Assembly: GCF_921293095.1 (NCBI RefSeq) | Contig: NC_060252.1 | Location: 2,728,001-2,792,000 of the forward strand | DNA: 64,000 nt | Direction: 5' to 3' | Source of the DNA: Ischnura elegans | Lineage: Eukaryota; Arthropoda; Insecta; Odonata; Coenagrionidae | In this document: piece after piece, positions 45,479-56,311 of the stretch | Numbering within the stretch: position 1 is the stretch's first letter | Layout of the letters: every line of letters starts with the position of its first letter | The notes under the pieces: generated by a model | The model's input: only the letters and a program-made list of their open reading frames with translations | Told to the model about the DNA's origin: nothing | Databases searched by the model: none | Program-made: the position numbers and the translations under genes

Positions 45479-48059
45479 TCTTTGTATAATTTAGTAATCT
45501 GCTAAATATTTAAAACATGTTCAATGAAAGCTTCATATTTTGTGGGCTGAGAATAAAAGAAAATATCTATCACATATATAGTATAGTATTCATAAACACC
45601 ACTGAGAGTTGAAAATTAATGCTTTCATTCTGATTAGATATGTTTTTTGACAGATTATTTATAAATTGAACCCAGAAACTTTAATATCTTTGCACCCCAT
45701 CTCTTTCCCTTGAATCTTAAATACAACACAAGCCTTTGCTGTTGATTAGATATGAAGTTCGTAACGTTAGCACTTAAAACTTATTCTTACACAAGGTTTG
45801 CAAAAATAGTATTTACATAAAGAATTGATCCCCCATCCCAAGCTATGAGCCAAAAAGAGTTGCAATATTTTGTTACAGATGCATATTGTCATAACAACAT
45901 GCAGCCTACTTGTAAAGTATGAAAGGTTTGCTGAAAAGTGTACATTTATTCAATAATTGGATGGCATGAGCCCTTGAAGTAACTGTGGTAGGGTTATGCA
46001 TAAGTTATTCAAACTTTATTCATTCTTCTCTAATTCTAATTGTAGACTGTGAAGTTATGTTCATAATCAGTGATTTCTGAACATCCATTCAATTTTATGT
46101 TGGCAATGAGTACATTCTCAATGGCATTACCATAAAGACTCACAGTCATCCCTATTACAGTATCAAATACAGTATTGACAGCCAGTATCGAAGTATGTTT
46201 AACTTTATACTTCAATGGTAAGGGCTACTTGGTGTCATGCAATAGGTTTTGATCTCTCTAATGAAGAAATTTAAACTTAGTTCTGTCCCTTATTGAAAAT
46301 TTATATGCCAGAGATTATGGATTTCATGAAACATATTGCTTCTCAACAGTATATATATATAGTCATAAATAAGATGAGATAATTTAAAGTTATGAAATAT
46401 CTGCTGCTAGCTAACAATTATATGGCTCAAATATTTTCGTGTCTGTTACACGAGTGGCACATGGATGAATATACCTCCTTATTGTGAACATTTTAATAAA
46501 ACTGAAAATGCTCTATAAAAACACAAAAATCATCAAAGGAATTACCATGAATTGATCATAACAATGACATCATTGTGACAGAAGCCTCGTTATCGTTTTA
46601 ATGAACACTGATGAATTTTTCTATTAGACAGTGGTTGGTTATAAATTCTGTTATTTAAATTATGGCCATGGTGAGTACTTTGAAAACGGGAAAGGCTTTG
46701 ATTATTCACAACTTGCAGGCTGTTCCTAATTCCGTAGGGAACGCAGAGATGATAATAAATTAGCGTAGGGGCCATACTAACGCTAAGAAGATATATCTTA
46801 CTGCAAAAGTATGATTAAAATTTATCGTCATTATGATTAAATTGTAGCCTCAAAATGTTCCTAAAATCGCTCTGGTGGCGTACTCAATAGAAAACCATTT
46901 CAATTGGTTTCACAATACAAATGAGAATCTTCGTTCTCGAATAATAAGCACAAACAAGGTTAATCTACCACTATTTCTTGCAAAGGGACTCCACCTTGAT
47001 TCAATCCATTAACAAATAGTAATTCATTATCTCCGTGTAATTTATGGTTTACACAATTAACACTTATACTTGCCAAATATTCACAGATCGAGGCAAGTAT
47101 TTTTATTTTAACGACACACTGATGATTGACCATAAGATCGTCAACGATTAAAACCGAAAATATTGGTGTCATCTTCGTTTTCAAAGCTAACCATCACTTC
47201 AAAACAAACGTAAACAATTCTTTCACCACTCTCCAACTCGATTTTTTTCAATTTTGACTTTCGTCTGTTTCACTTTTCGCGATCAATTGTTGGTATGAGA
47301 ATTACAGTAGCTGCGCTTTCCTCTCGTTAAAGTTCCCATCAGCCAACCGGCGGTAGGATTTGCTTTATAAAACACAACCTCTCGTTAAACTCCACGTTAC
47401 TGTAATCTCCACGTCAACTTAACGTGAGGTTTAACCAGACATTATAAAACCGGCCCTTAAGGTATCGAGGCCGAATTCCACAGATTAGCTTTGTGGAGGG
47501 CATGCAATCCGAGCGAGCAGCTGGAGAAATGACTAATATAAAATGACGATTATACCCGTGAAACACTACAGCTGCCCATTTCTATCACTATGATTACAGG
47601 ATAAGGACCTTATTCTAGCAACTGCTAGATTAGGAGAGAAAAAATGTGATTTAAATGCACGTTTACAGCACTATTCATAACATCTTCTCAACCACAATGT
47701 CCATCATTTATTAATAACATTTTCCTCGCAGGAATGAATTGCCTCACGTTTGTATCCTGGCGTTTTATTCTGCTCTCAACCTTGCTGATATGGGACATGA
47801 AAATATCCTCACTTATCGTCAATTATTATCGATAATATAAGGGAAGATCGGCGACCAACTCCTTCTCCAACATGTTAAGCATGCTTATTCCAATGCTTTC
47901 ATGCCCCCTTTCCAGCCAAGGCCAAGTTCAGCATTCCTTCTTTTTTCTTTTTTTTGCCTCTTTAATGTTCAAGAGGCCTGTTCAGACAATTTCGCCTGCT
48001 AAAAAAACAGAATCCTTACCTTCCACAAGTTTCCAAATTTGTTTACATAAATATCGTCT

Positions 48060-48184
48060 ATCATTTGTTTTTGGTCCAAATGAGATGCATCGTGGGACAC
48101 CCCCGTCCCGTTGCATACAAATTTTTGCATCAAAATATTTGGTCCAAAAATTTTGATGCAAATTTGACTGTGGGACACCGGCTA
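48060..48184. repeat. MITE-like terminal repeat, GTCCCA family (right)
   Basis: This is the reverse-oriented partner of 39889-40000. It ends TTGATGCAAATTTGACTGTG and GGACACCGGC, followed by TAAAG; TAAAG also precedes the left copy. An internal GTGGGACACCCCCGTCCCG stretch repeats the terminal motif. Confidence 0.65.
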
Positions 48185-48258
48185 AAGATAGAAAGAAATT
48201 TGTTTCCAACGCTTACGAAATTTTAACAACAGCTGTCCTCCTCAAAACCCAAGATATA

Positions 48259-48403
48259 GTTGGATTTTGCGCAGAAAGAATGCAGCTTATTCTTTTCGGT
48301 AGCTCAGCCTTTTATTTCTCTTTACTTTAGAAAGGCACGTAAACTAGAACAACAATGGTGACAACAAACTGTTTACAAACATCAGCTGTTACTATATCTC
48401 CAA
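48259..48403 (-). repeat. Copia 3' LTR
   Basis: 145 bp, matching 52391-52535 at every position I compared. The terminal inverted bases are TTGGA...TCCAA. Confidence 0.93.
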
Positions 48404-48416
48404 CACCCCCACTTAA
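48404..48416 (-). promoter_or_regulatory. Copia polypurine tract
   Basis: On the minus strand AAGTGGGGGTG lies directly upstream of the 3' LTR. This is the usual position for plus-strand DNA priming. Confidence 0.7.
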
Positions 48417-48420
48417 CAGC

Positions 48421-49210
48421 TTATGTCGTCAGGCCCATTCCATTCCTTAATTCTTCAAATTTTATTTTTGGAAGTGGCTTCGTCAGTGCATCAGCAATCA
48501 TGTCCTCACTCCTGCAGTAAACAAGCTGAATAACATTATTTTTCATTAAATCTCTTATAAAATGGTGCCGGACATCGATGTGCTTCGTTCTGGCACTAAA
48601 TTTTTCAATTGAAGCTATTTTTATGCATCCCTGGTTGTCTTCATAGATTATTATTGGTTCATTCTGCACCTCCCCCAGATCATGCAGTAATTGTCGTAGC
48701 CAAACACCTTCCTGACTGGCAGATGCTGCAGAAACATACTCAGCCTCTGTTGTAGACAGAGCGACAGAAGACTGCTTCCTGCTGGACCAGGAAATTCCAC
48801 TGTTTCCCAACTTAAAAATATATGCACTTGTAGATTTCCTATCTTGTATATCTCCACCCCAGTCGGCTTCTACATATCCAGTCAATTTAAGATCTTCACA
48901 GGCATAAATATTCAATGCCATATCACTGGTTTGCTTGAGATACCGCATTAGTTTCTTTAAAGCTTCCCAATCTCGCTGTCTGGGATTACTAACCGGTCTG
49001 CAGAGAATACTCATTGCTCCAGAAATATCTGGTCTAGTAGTTGTTGAAATATACAGAAGTGCCCCCACTGCTTCCCTATATTTGCCATTATTTGGCAAGG
49101 CATCATTCTCTCCTTTCAATTTGGGGTATTCAGGATCCATCGGTATAGATACACCTTTTGCATCTTCCATCCCGAACTTTTTCAATATTCCATCTACATA
49201 TTTTGGATTT
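48421..49210 (-). pseudogene. Copia Pol C-terminal part: RT end and RNase H
   Basis: The frame reads KKFGMEDAKGVSIPMD, YREAVGALLYISTTTRPDIS, DWEALKKLMRYLKQTSDMAL and then the RNase H motif LTGYVEADWGGDIQDRKSTS with YVSAASASQEGVWLRQLL. It ends ...DALTKPLPKIKFEELRNGMG. These are the standard C-terminal copia blocks. The frame is one base out from the main pol frame. The break is near 49200-49215. Confidence 0.93.
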
Positions 49211-51310
49211 CTGATTTAACTGAAAACTTCCATCCTCTTTTCTCTGGATTTGTATTCCTAAATAGTTAGTTGCATCTCCCAAGTCTTTTACTTCAAAGTG
49301 ATGATTCAACATTTGTCTTAGTTCCTTAATTTTATCTTCATTATCATGAATTATAATCAGGTCATCTACATAAATCAGAATATACATCCTTTTCTCATTT
49401 TCATTCTTCGTATAAAGACATGGATCTGCTAGGCTGCGCTGAAATCCTTTTTCAAGCAAAACATCATTTATTTTGACATTCCAAGCTCTTGCTGACTGCT
49501 TCAGTCCATATATTGATTTTTGAAGCTTGCAAACTAGCTTATCTTCAGTGGTTTTTGTGTAGCCCGGTGGTTGTTTCATGTATAATTCTTCTTCGATGTC
49601 GCCATTAAGAAATGCTGTTTTCACATCAAAATGTCGGACAAACAGCCTTCGTACTGCTGCTACGCTCATAAGGACTCTAAAGGTGCTTTGTCTTACAACT
49701 GGTGCAAAGGTTGAATCGTAGTCTTCTCCATATTTTTGAGAGTAACCTTTTGCAACAAGTCTTCCTTTTCGTCGACAAATATCTCCATTTGAATCATATT
49801 TTGTTTTGAACACCCATTTGCATCCAATGGCATGTTTTCCTTCAGGCAATTTAGTTAAAATCCATGTTTTATTTTCTTCGAGAGATTTTATTTCTTCACC
49901 AGCGGCTTTCATCCACTCCTCTCTTTCATTTGCAGGCAATTCCATTACCTCTTCTAAAGACTCTGGATCGGGCTTTGGGTTAATTTTAACAGTGTATGAT
50001 AACCATTTTGGTGGCACCCCCTTGCATTCTCTTGATGATTTTCGAACTGGCTGATCTGTTCTGTCCATTTCCAGTTTGGTGTTATCATCTATCTTGGTGA
50101 TTGGTATTTCTCTTTCTCTCATCAACCTATCATCCTGGTATGTATAACGCTCAGATGATTCTAGGTCGATATCCTTGATTAATTCCTCTTTATCTGTAAC
50201 ATTTTCATCAAATACTACAGTTCTGCTGATGATAATTCTATTCGTACTGGGTTGTAGGATCCTGTAACCTTTGGACGTTTCATTATATCCTACCATAATT
50301 CCTTTTTGAGCACGTGAATCCCACTTGCTCCGTTTTTCTTTGGGAAGATAAGCATAAGCTTTGCTTCCAAATACTCGTATATGCTGAAGATCAGGTTTTT
50401 CAGCAGTCCACAGCTCATATGGGGTTTTATCAATGGCTTTACTGGGCAAGCGATTTTGCAAATAGCATGCAGTCATGATAGCTTCTCCCCAATACTGTTT
50501 TGGCAAATTCGCATCTAGCAGCATGCATCGAGCTGATTCAACTAGAGAACGATTCTTTCTTTCTGCTATTCCATTCTGCTCAGGGCTGTATGGCACTGTG
50601 GTCTGAAACTCAATTCCTTCTTTCTTTAAAATATCCTGAGTTTTCTTTCCTATATATTCACCACCATTGTCCGTTCGCAGAATTTTTGGTTTTCTTCCGA
50701 ATTTAGTAGAAACTGCTGCAACATATTCTTCCAATTTGATTGACACTTCTTCCTTTAAGCGTAGCAGATATACAGTTGTGTAATGAGAGTAATCATCAAT
50801 AAATGTGAGAAAATAACGTTTCTTCCCTGGAGTTTCTGTACTCATTGGACCACAAATATCTGAGTGAATGAGTTCTAGGGGTCTTTGAGCTTTATAACTG
50901 CTTGTTTTGGGAAATGATTTCTTCGATAATTTTCCTTTTACACAGTCCCAACACCTCAAGAATTTATTGCAGTTATCAATTTCTATTCCTATAGCAAGTT
51001 TATCATCAATTAATCTTTTCACTGCAACTGGGTCTCTATGTCCAAGCCGCCTATGCCATAGATGAATACAATTCCGTTGATTCCCTAACTTTGCAGAATT
51101 AGCTATTTCTTGACATGATAATTTATAAAGATCACCATCAATCTTTCCCACAGCTTGCATTGTGCTTTTCTTATCAATTATGCAGTCATTCTCCTTGAAA
51201 GTCACCACATAACCTTCTTTAGCTAATTTCTTTACCGAGAGTAGGCTTCCTCGCAAATCAGGTACATACAGAACATCCTTCAATCTGTTTATTTGTCGGA
51301 GATATCTTGC
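49195..51310 (-). CDS. Copia Pol: integrase and reverse transcriptase
   Basis: In order: the GAG-pre-integrase zinc region LWHRRLGHRDPVAVKRL with CWDCVKGK; integrase catalytic residues in HSDICGPM, LRTDNGGEY and PEQNGIAERKNRSL (D,D,E); a RVFGSKAYAYLPKEKRSKWD C-terminal block; and a variable linker. The RT has KWVFKTKYDSNG, HFDVKTAFLNGDIEEELYM, SIYGLKQSARAWN and the catalytic YVDDLII. The main open frame runs 49130-51364, but the family-like sequence spans about 51300 to 49210 between the two frameshifts. All catalytic motifs I checked are present. Confidence 0.94.
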
Positions 51311-52034
51311 AATTGAGGTATCCTTCACCTGTCCCTTCAATAGCAATGAATTCCCCATTGGCAACGATTACCTTTCCTTCTTTATTTCGACGAATTCTTG
51401 CAAAGAAGTCAATATCATTTGTCATGTGGCTCGTAGCGCCCGAATCTACGTACCATGAACAAAACGCAGTAGCATACGATGCGTTCAGGCTGGCATCTGT
51501 AGCACCTCGCGCCTCGTAACTGTCTTTTTCCTTTTTGAACTCTTTCATTTTTGCTTTCCATATTCTGCAATCCTTCTTTAAATGTCCCCGTTTCTTGCAA
51601 ACGAAACACTCGCGAGTCTCTTTATAATTACTTCTTTCCGATCTGGATTCATGTGGTTTTCGTGTTTTCAAAGCTGACTCCGATTGCAGGTTGCGTGTTT
51701 CATCGCATATTATGGACTCATTCTTACGTGTGAATTCATCAATCAGTTTTCCTTTTACGTATTCTATTGTGAGTTCGTCATCTGGACGCGTATCAAGGGC
51801 TGTTACAAGGGTGCTATATTCATCTGTCAAACCACTAAGCAAGAGAGCAGCTATATTAAAATCTTTAATTTCTTCTCCGATGCTCCGCAAACGTTCGATT
51901 CGTTCTAATGTTGACTTTATATATTCTTGCATTGATTGACCCTTTTTAAGTTTCGATTGATAAAGTTTTCGAAGTAGATACAATTTATTGCTTAAATTGG
52001 CCCTTTCATGCACTTTTTGCAATTCTAACCACAT
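51258..52034 (-). pseudogene. Copia Gag (C-part), zinc knuckle and protease
   Basis: After the upstream in-frame stop the frame gives MWLELQKVHERANLSNKLYL, the Gag helices RLRSIGEEIKDFNIAALLLS, the knuckle CFVCKKRGHLKKDC (C-X2-C-X4-H-X4-C, about residue 143) and the protease active site WYVDSGATSHM (about residue 194). The protease is then frameshifted near 51300 into the pol frame. It is in the same frame as 52080-52283. Confidence 0.92.
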
Positions 52035-52079
52035 TTCTCTGGCACTTTTACACTTGCAAATGTGTATTATCTGACCATC

Positions 52080-52283
52080 CTAGACACTAAGGGATATGGT
52101 ACTTTGTGCTTTCGCGTCCTTTCCTTTCCATCCCGCCTCGGATTTTTCTGGTTTATCTTCATCAACTACTTTCCACGTACCTTCTCTTATTAGCACCATT
52201 CTCATCTTGAATTTCCATGCTTGATAATTATTATCATTTAGCTTCTGGACGATTATTCTTTCGCTATGAGCATCCGCTGACAT
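52080..52283 (-). pseudogene. Copia Gag N-terminal part, ended by in-frame TAG
   Basis: It begins MSADAHSERIIVQKLNDNNY followed by QAWKFKMRMVLIREG, typical of copia Gag starts. A single TAG at 52080-52082 interrupts a frame that otherwise continues without shift into 52034. The ATG lies about 105 bases inside the 5' LTR edge. Confidence 0.9.
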
Positions 52284-52375
52284 CGTGAAAAATTAAATTG
52301 TCCGGATTCTGTTTCTTTTTCTTCTTTCACGATTTTACTTTCTATTACTGCGTTCTTCTTATCCTTGCGTAACCT

Positions 52376-52390
52376 CTGGGTCCATAACCA
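52376..52390 (-). promoter_or_regulatory. Copia primer-binding site
   Basis: The minus strand reads TGGTTATGGACCCAG directly after the 5' LTR. Copia-like elements use an internal part of initiator Met-tRNA with a site of this type; the pairing itself is inferred. Confidence 0.65.
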
Positions 52391-52535
52391 GTTGGATTTT
52401 GCGCAGAAAGAATGCAGCTTATTCTTTTCGGTAGCTCAGCCTTTTATTTCTCTTTACTTTAGAAAGGCACGTAAACTAGAACAACAATGGTGACAACAAA
52501 CTGTTTACAAACATCAGCTGTTACTATATCTCCAA
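52391..52535 (-). repeat. Copia 5' LTR
   Basis: 145 bp, apparently identical to 48259-48403. It is expected to carry the element's promoter. No TATA-like element was singled out. Confidence 0.93.
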
Positions 52536-53013
52536 AAGATATAACATCCGAACCATCCATTGACCTATGCCAAGGAAGCTTTTTGAGAATAATAATGCAA
52601 TAATAATAATAATAATTAAAGGCCAGGAAAACTTTTGCGGTCTCAGCAAAAAGTTAAATACTTTTATTTTGCATTCTCACACAACACAACAATCTAAACT
52701 AACATGCATTTTAATTTTGAAACATTCTCCTTCCATAGGTGTGGAAATAAATCATATCTTACCTGGCCATTATTTCATGAATAAACATTTTAATCACATC
52801 ATATATGTATGTTCATTTTTCCCTGAAACCATAAGTTTAGCTATTGCATTGATTTCACTTTCCCAATTAACGTTCTGTCAATGATGTAAATAAATACTGG
52901 CAACAATGATAGCTTACTATTAAATTTATAGGTCATGTAAAATTTGCATGTAGCAATACGTCAATATGCACACTTTACTTTATGCCTGCCACTTTATCCA
53001 ATGCATTTCTCAC

Positions 53014-53155
53014 CGGTCTCCAATCATGAGCGTTCTCTGTGGATCAAGGGTGTGGAACTTGGCGATCGCATCAGCCACGTACGGATTTGGCTTCCCAAGC
53101 ACCAGAGGGCTGCGGGCAGAGCAAGCCGTCACCGCGGCAACCAAACTACCTGTTC
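53014..53155 (-). CDS. HAD-family phosphatase (PGP/PDXP-like), penultimate exon
   Basis: The exon starts after a strong TTTTGTCTCTCTCAG acceptor and encodes (P)GTGSLVAAVTACSARSPLVL, GKPNPYVADAIAKFHTLDP and QRTLMIGDR, ending at GTGAGA. The family pattern is PGTGCLVRAVE...GKPS..IF......P.RT.MVGDR. It includes the HAD motif III lysine (GKP) and the motif IV GDR acid. It begins in phase 1 and ends in phase 2, joining the exon at 36011. Earlier exons with the DxDG nucleophile motif were not found up to 64000. Confidence 0.93.
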
Positions 53156-54308
53156 CTGAGAGAGACAAAAGAGGACCAATGACGACATTATTTAGTTTTC
53201 AGCCAAAATACACGGAGAGGGAAGACCACATCAGCCATCCTTTTATGCAGCGGCAGAAAATTTTAATGCAAAGCTCAGTGGCATTTCTTACAAAATTTTG
53301 TCCTCATCATACACTCCTACAACAAGAATTTTTAAACTACATACGCCTTGTAGAGGAGAAATTCAATCATATGCGTCGCAGTACAAACAACACGTAAATG
53401 CCTCAACTTAGGATTCTTCCTCAAATTTTCAGTACCATACTTTCGCCGACTATACTTTCACCAAAATGGAGTTTACACTTGTCATATAGGATATCTGCAA
53501 ACACAACTGACATTTTGGATATTGCAACCCTTAAGAGCACAATCATTCAGGTGGTGCAGTGGGCAAAGTATCAAAGTAGCTATGAACACAGGTGGTTCTA
53601 TGGATCAAATCGTGGTGATTGACGAATGATTGGGAGGGTGCACACACAATGAGGACAGACATCATTGAAACTTTGCAGAACCTCGTACGAGGTCCAGGGA
53701 TGTCACATGATTGTTAGATACGTAAGCACTTGTTAATTTGTTGAAATATAACTCCTATCTCTACTGCAATAGGGGCAGTAGACTGTCAAGTGAATTTTGA
53801 TCACCTTTTCTGCAACGTCCAGCCCTTCTTTCAGTACACCTCACCATTAACTGCAAGTGTGATGAACCACAGCCTCTGCTTCCTCCCCCTTTCCTAGGGA
53901 AGACTCTGTGGAGTTCATCAATCAAATGGAAAGAATGTACTTAAGCCACTTTGAAGTATCAGAGAAATTGGTTCTCTGTTTTCAATTCAGTATTGCAACG
54001 CTTTGCTGCAAACACATATTTGAATAAGAAAATAATTAAAAGCTAGAGCTCGATCAACTTCATGTCTATCTGAAAATAGGTTTAAAGGTCTTATAAATTC
54101 TACAACCTGACATGAATCAGAAATAGGAAAACTATGATTTTTATCTATAGCCAAGTTCGTGTGACAACTTCAAAGATTAAAAATATTCAATTTGTTGGAA
54201 AGTAACTCCATGATTGAGTAAGTAGGATAGGATTACCTAATTTTATTTTTAGAGTTTTTATCCATTCGTATCAAAAATCAAATATTAATTATATTTTGAC
54301 TCAATATA
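53156..54308. other. Upstream intron or flank without recognised exon
   Basis: AT-rich and unassigned. The plus frames at 52966-53397 are antisense shadows of the phosphatase exon or chance. Confidence 0.4.
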
Positions 54309-54316
54309 TAATTAAT

Positions 54317-55974
54317 CAGAGATGCACGAATAGTACCCACGAATAACTCGAATACTAGAAATTATTCTATATTTTAGATCTCAAATAATTATGCTAAAGT
54401 TACCATCTCGAATACCTCGAATAGTTTGAATTTCACGTCATACACTATCACACGCACGCCGTTGATAGTTGACTCAGAAAAATGTAGAGAACTCTAGTCA
54501 TTTAGTGCATGCAGCACCATTTTAGGAAAGTTGACAAACTACATCAAATTCATGGATTAGAGCGATGAAAAGAGTTCGACGTGGGGAACCAAAAATGATT
54601 GGGTGAAAAAATCCAAAAATCCCTGGTTTCCCCCACCAGGAGAATCTCAGTGCCGTGGGATAGTAACTACGTAGCAAATTCCCAAAATCCGCTACCCCCT
54701 CCATCCATCAGCCCTCGGCCCCTCCTCCGACATCTTCCTCCTCTCCGAAATCAAACAAAAGGCCTCAGCTCACGCAGGGTTTGTATTATGAAGACCATAA
54801 ATCAAAAGCTTTAAAAGAAAATATCAAGTTACAGGAGAGTAATAGAATCGTGTTTCACCCTTCCCTCTTTCTCCCCCACTGACCTTTTTCTGCCTACATG
54901 CTTCGCATTTCCCCATTTCTGGAGGTCAACTGCTGCATGAGTTGTCTATTAACCCAAAAGGTGTCTAACAATGACTTTTGGCAAGCACACCTTTATTGGA
55001 TTGAAATATTAGTAATGTGTGCGTGATTTAAAAAAGAATAAAACCAAACATGACGTATTTATGACTTTATTTCAGCATTTTTCGCAAGGAAATTAATGTC
55101 AAAATACGACGGAGACTTAGCATTCTGGCAAAACTCAATATCCTCGCAGCTGAGCTTCTAGTAAGTTGATGCAGTATTTTTTTCCGAAAACATATTTCAA
55201 GTTACAATTTATGAGTTATGCTATAAATCTCTATTGTCACAGACGAAGGGATATTTGGTTTCTCCCTGATAGCAATTTGAATTCATCTGTTTATCTCGTG
55301 AGAACTTCCAAAGATGGACTGAAAATAGTTGAAGAAGAAGAAAATACGGTGGAGAAGCGCGTGTATTTTGCAAAACACCTCGGATTGTCCGCTAGCACTT
55401 GACAGTAGGATTGGTGCTAAAGCTACCTGTTGAAAATAAGAATTTGGATGAAGCCGAATATCAAATGGGCGTGCCGCTGAAATGGAATAAGAATGCATAC
55501 ATCACACAGAAATCCATCGTAGCAATGTAAATGCCGAGACGGCATGAAATCATTTTTTTGCGAGGTGGTGTGTCGCCTTAGGATATTCGAAAGAGATTTT
55601 AGTTGAATCAACTATATCGCCAAATTGTTTCCGTAAAATTAAAATATTCCATTAATCAGCAAAATTCCTGTTTGAATCCTTTAAAGGAAATCACAATTAC
55701 TCACCAAAATCCTGAGTTTTACAGCTGCATAGGCAACCTAGTCAAACATTCCTGCATTCATCATTTTTGTGTCAATCCCCTAGATAAACGATAGATCGAA
55801 GTTCCACTGTAGACCTTTTTATTTATACATTCATCAAGAGAAATAGAAGAAGAAACATACGTTTAATACGCTTTGCGCAATTCTAGTATTTGAGGTATTC
55901 GAATATTCGAGCAAATATTTAATATTCAAATTCGATATACAAGTTTGAGAAATCTGCTATTCGACCCATCTCTA
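54317..55974. mobile_element. Non-autonomous hAT-type element, 8-bp TSD
   Basis: TAATTAAT lies at 54309-54316 and 55975-55982. The ends read CAGAGATGCACGAATAG and, reversed, TAGAGATGGGTCGAATAG. Clusters of TCGAATA-like motifs fill the first and last ~100 bp. The 1658-bp interior has no transposase (the largest frames are under 80 codons). The CAG(A/T)GATG start is shared with the elements at 11548 and 59418. Confidence 0.9.
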
Positions 55975-56251
55975 TAATTAATATTTGATTTTGATAGAAA
56001 TCAAGAAATGATACATTTTCCACATAAATTTTATCGATGTATATTCTTGTATTAATTTCCTTCAATCGAACTGAAGACAAAAGCAGGATAGATTTCGAAA
56101 CTGTCGTCACTCGCAACAGACAAATGCAACTGGAGTAACCAGAAAAATGCACCCATTGTTGGCCTGACGCCAATAAAGCTTAATGCATATTATTCATTAC
56201 CATTGGTAAATGAAGAGCAAACTTAGTGCATGTCCACAGTAATTTTATTTG

Positions 56252-56294
56252 GTACGACGCGTTTCAGCGACCTTACTTCGCTATCATCAGGTAC
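56252..56294 (-). ncRNA. Hammerhead-ribozyme-like motif, left Penelope end
   Basis: The minus strand reads GTAC, CTGATGA, a 5-bp stem AGCGA/TCGCT closed by AGTAAGG, then GAAA, CGCG, TC and GTAC. This is the order of a type I hammerhead (stem I GTAC/GTAC, conserved CUGAUGA and GAAA boxes, very short stem III, cleavage after the UC). One unpaired T sits between CTGATGA and stem II, so activity is uncertain. Minimal hammerheads with short stem III are established in Penelope-like elements. Confidence 0.7.
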
Positions 56295-56311
56295 AAAATG
56301 CCATATTTTCG

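Larger units (their letters stand above)
41144..47456. mobile_element. PIF/Harbinger-like TIR element with nested insertions
   Basis: A 28-bp perfect terminal inverted repeat starting GGGCCGGTTTTATAATGTC begins right after TTA at 41141-41143 and ends right before TTA at 47457-47459. A 3-bp TTA duplication with GGGCC-type ends fits PIF/Harbinger. No nuclease or Myb-like ORF is recognisable. Frames at 41466-41867 (plus) and 46960-47184 (minus) match nothing I know. At least two later elements lie inside (43843-45168, with 45308-45478 just beyond it), so the original was near 4.8 kb. The unassigned interior 42716-43842 and 45479-47400 shows nothing further. Confidence 0.8.
48251..52543 (-). mobile_element. 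Ty1/copia LTR retrotransposon with identical LTRs
   Basis: The 145-bp LTRs lie at 48259-48403 and 52391-52535 and appear identical. They begin GTTGG and end TCCAA on the plus strand. AAGATATA directly abuts both outer ends (48251-48258 and 52536-52543). On the minus strand a TGGTTATGGACCCAG primer-binding-like site follows the 5' LTR, and a purine-rich AAGTGGGGGTG tract precedes the 3' LTR. The internal gag-protease-integrase-RT-RNase H order defines Ty1/copia. One in-frame stop and two frameshifts interrupt the coding region. It is inserted in the phosphatase intron in the same orientation as the host gene. Confidence 0.96.
36012..53013 (-). other. 17.0 kb intron of the phosphatase gene
   Basis: The donor GTGAGA lies at 53008-53013 and the acceptor CAG at 36012-36014. 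The flanking exons join in phase (CG|A, Arg), and the protein match runs through the junction. The intron holds a MITE, two long palindromes, an inverted SINE pair, a nested TIR-element complex and a Ty1/copia element, which explains its size. 36050-36900 and 52550-53000 contain nothing recognisable. Confidence 0.85.

Noticed and set aside
52966-53397. 143-codon plus-strand ORF
   Set aside because: It is antisense to the phosphatase exon at 53014-53155 and has no recognisable domain.
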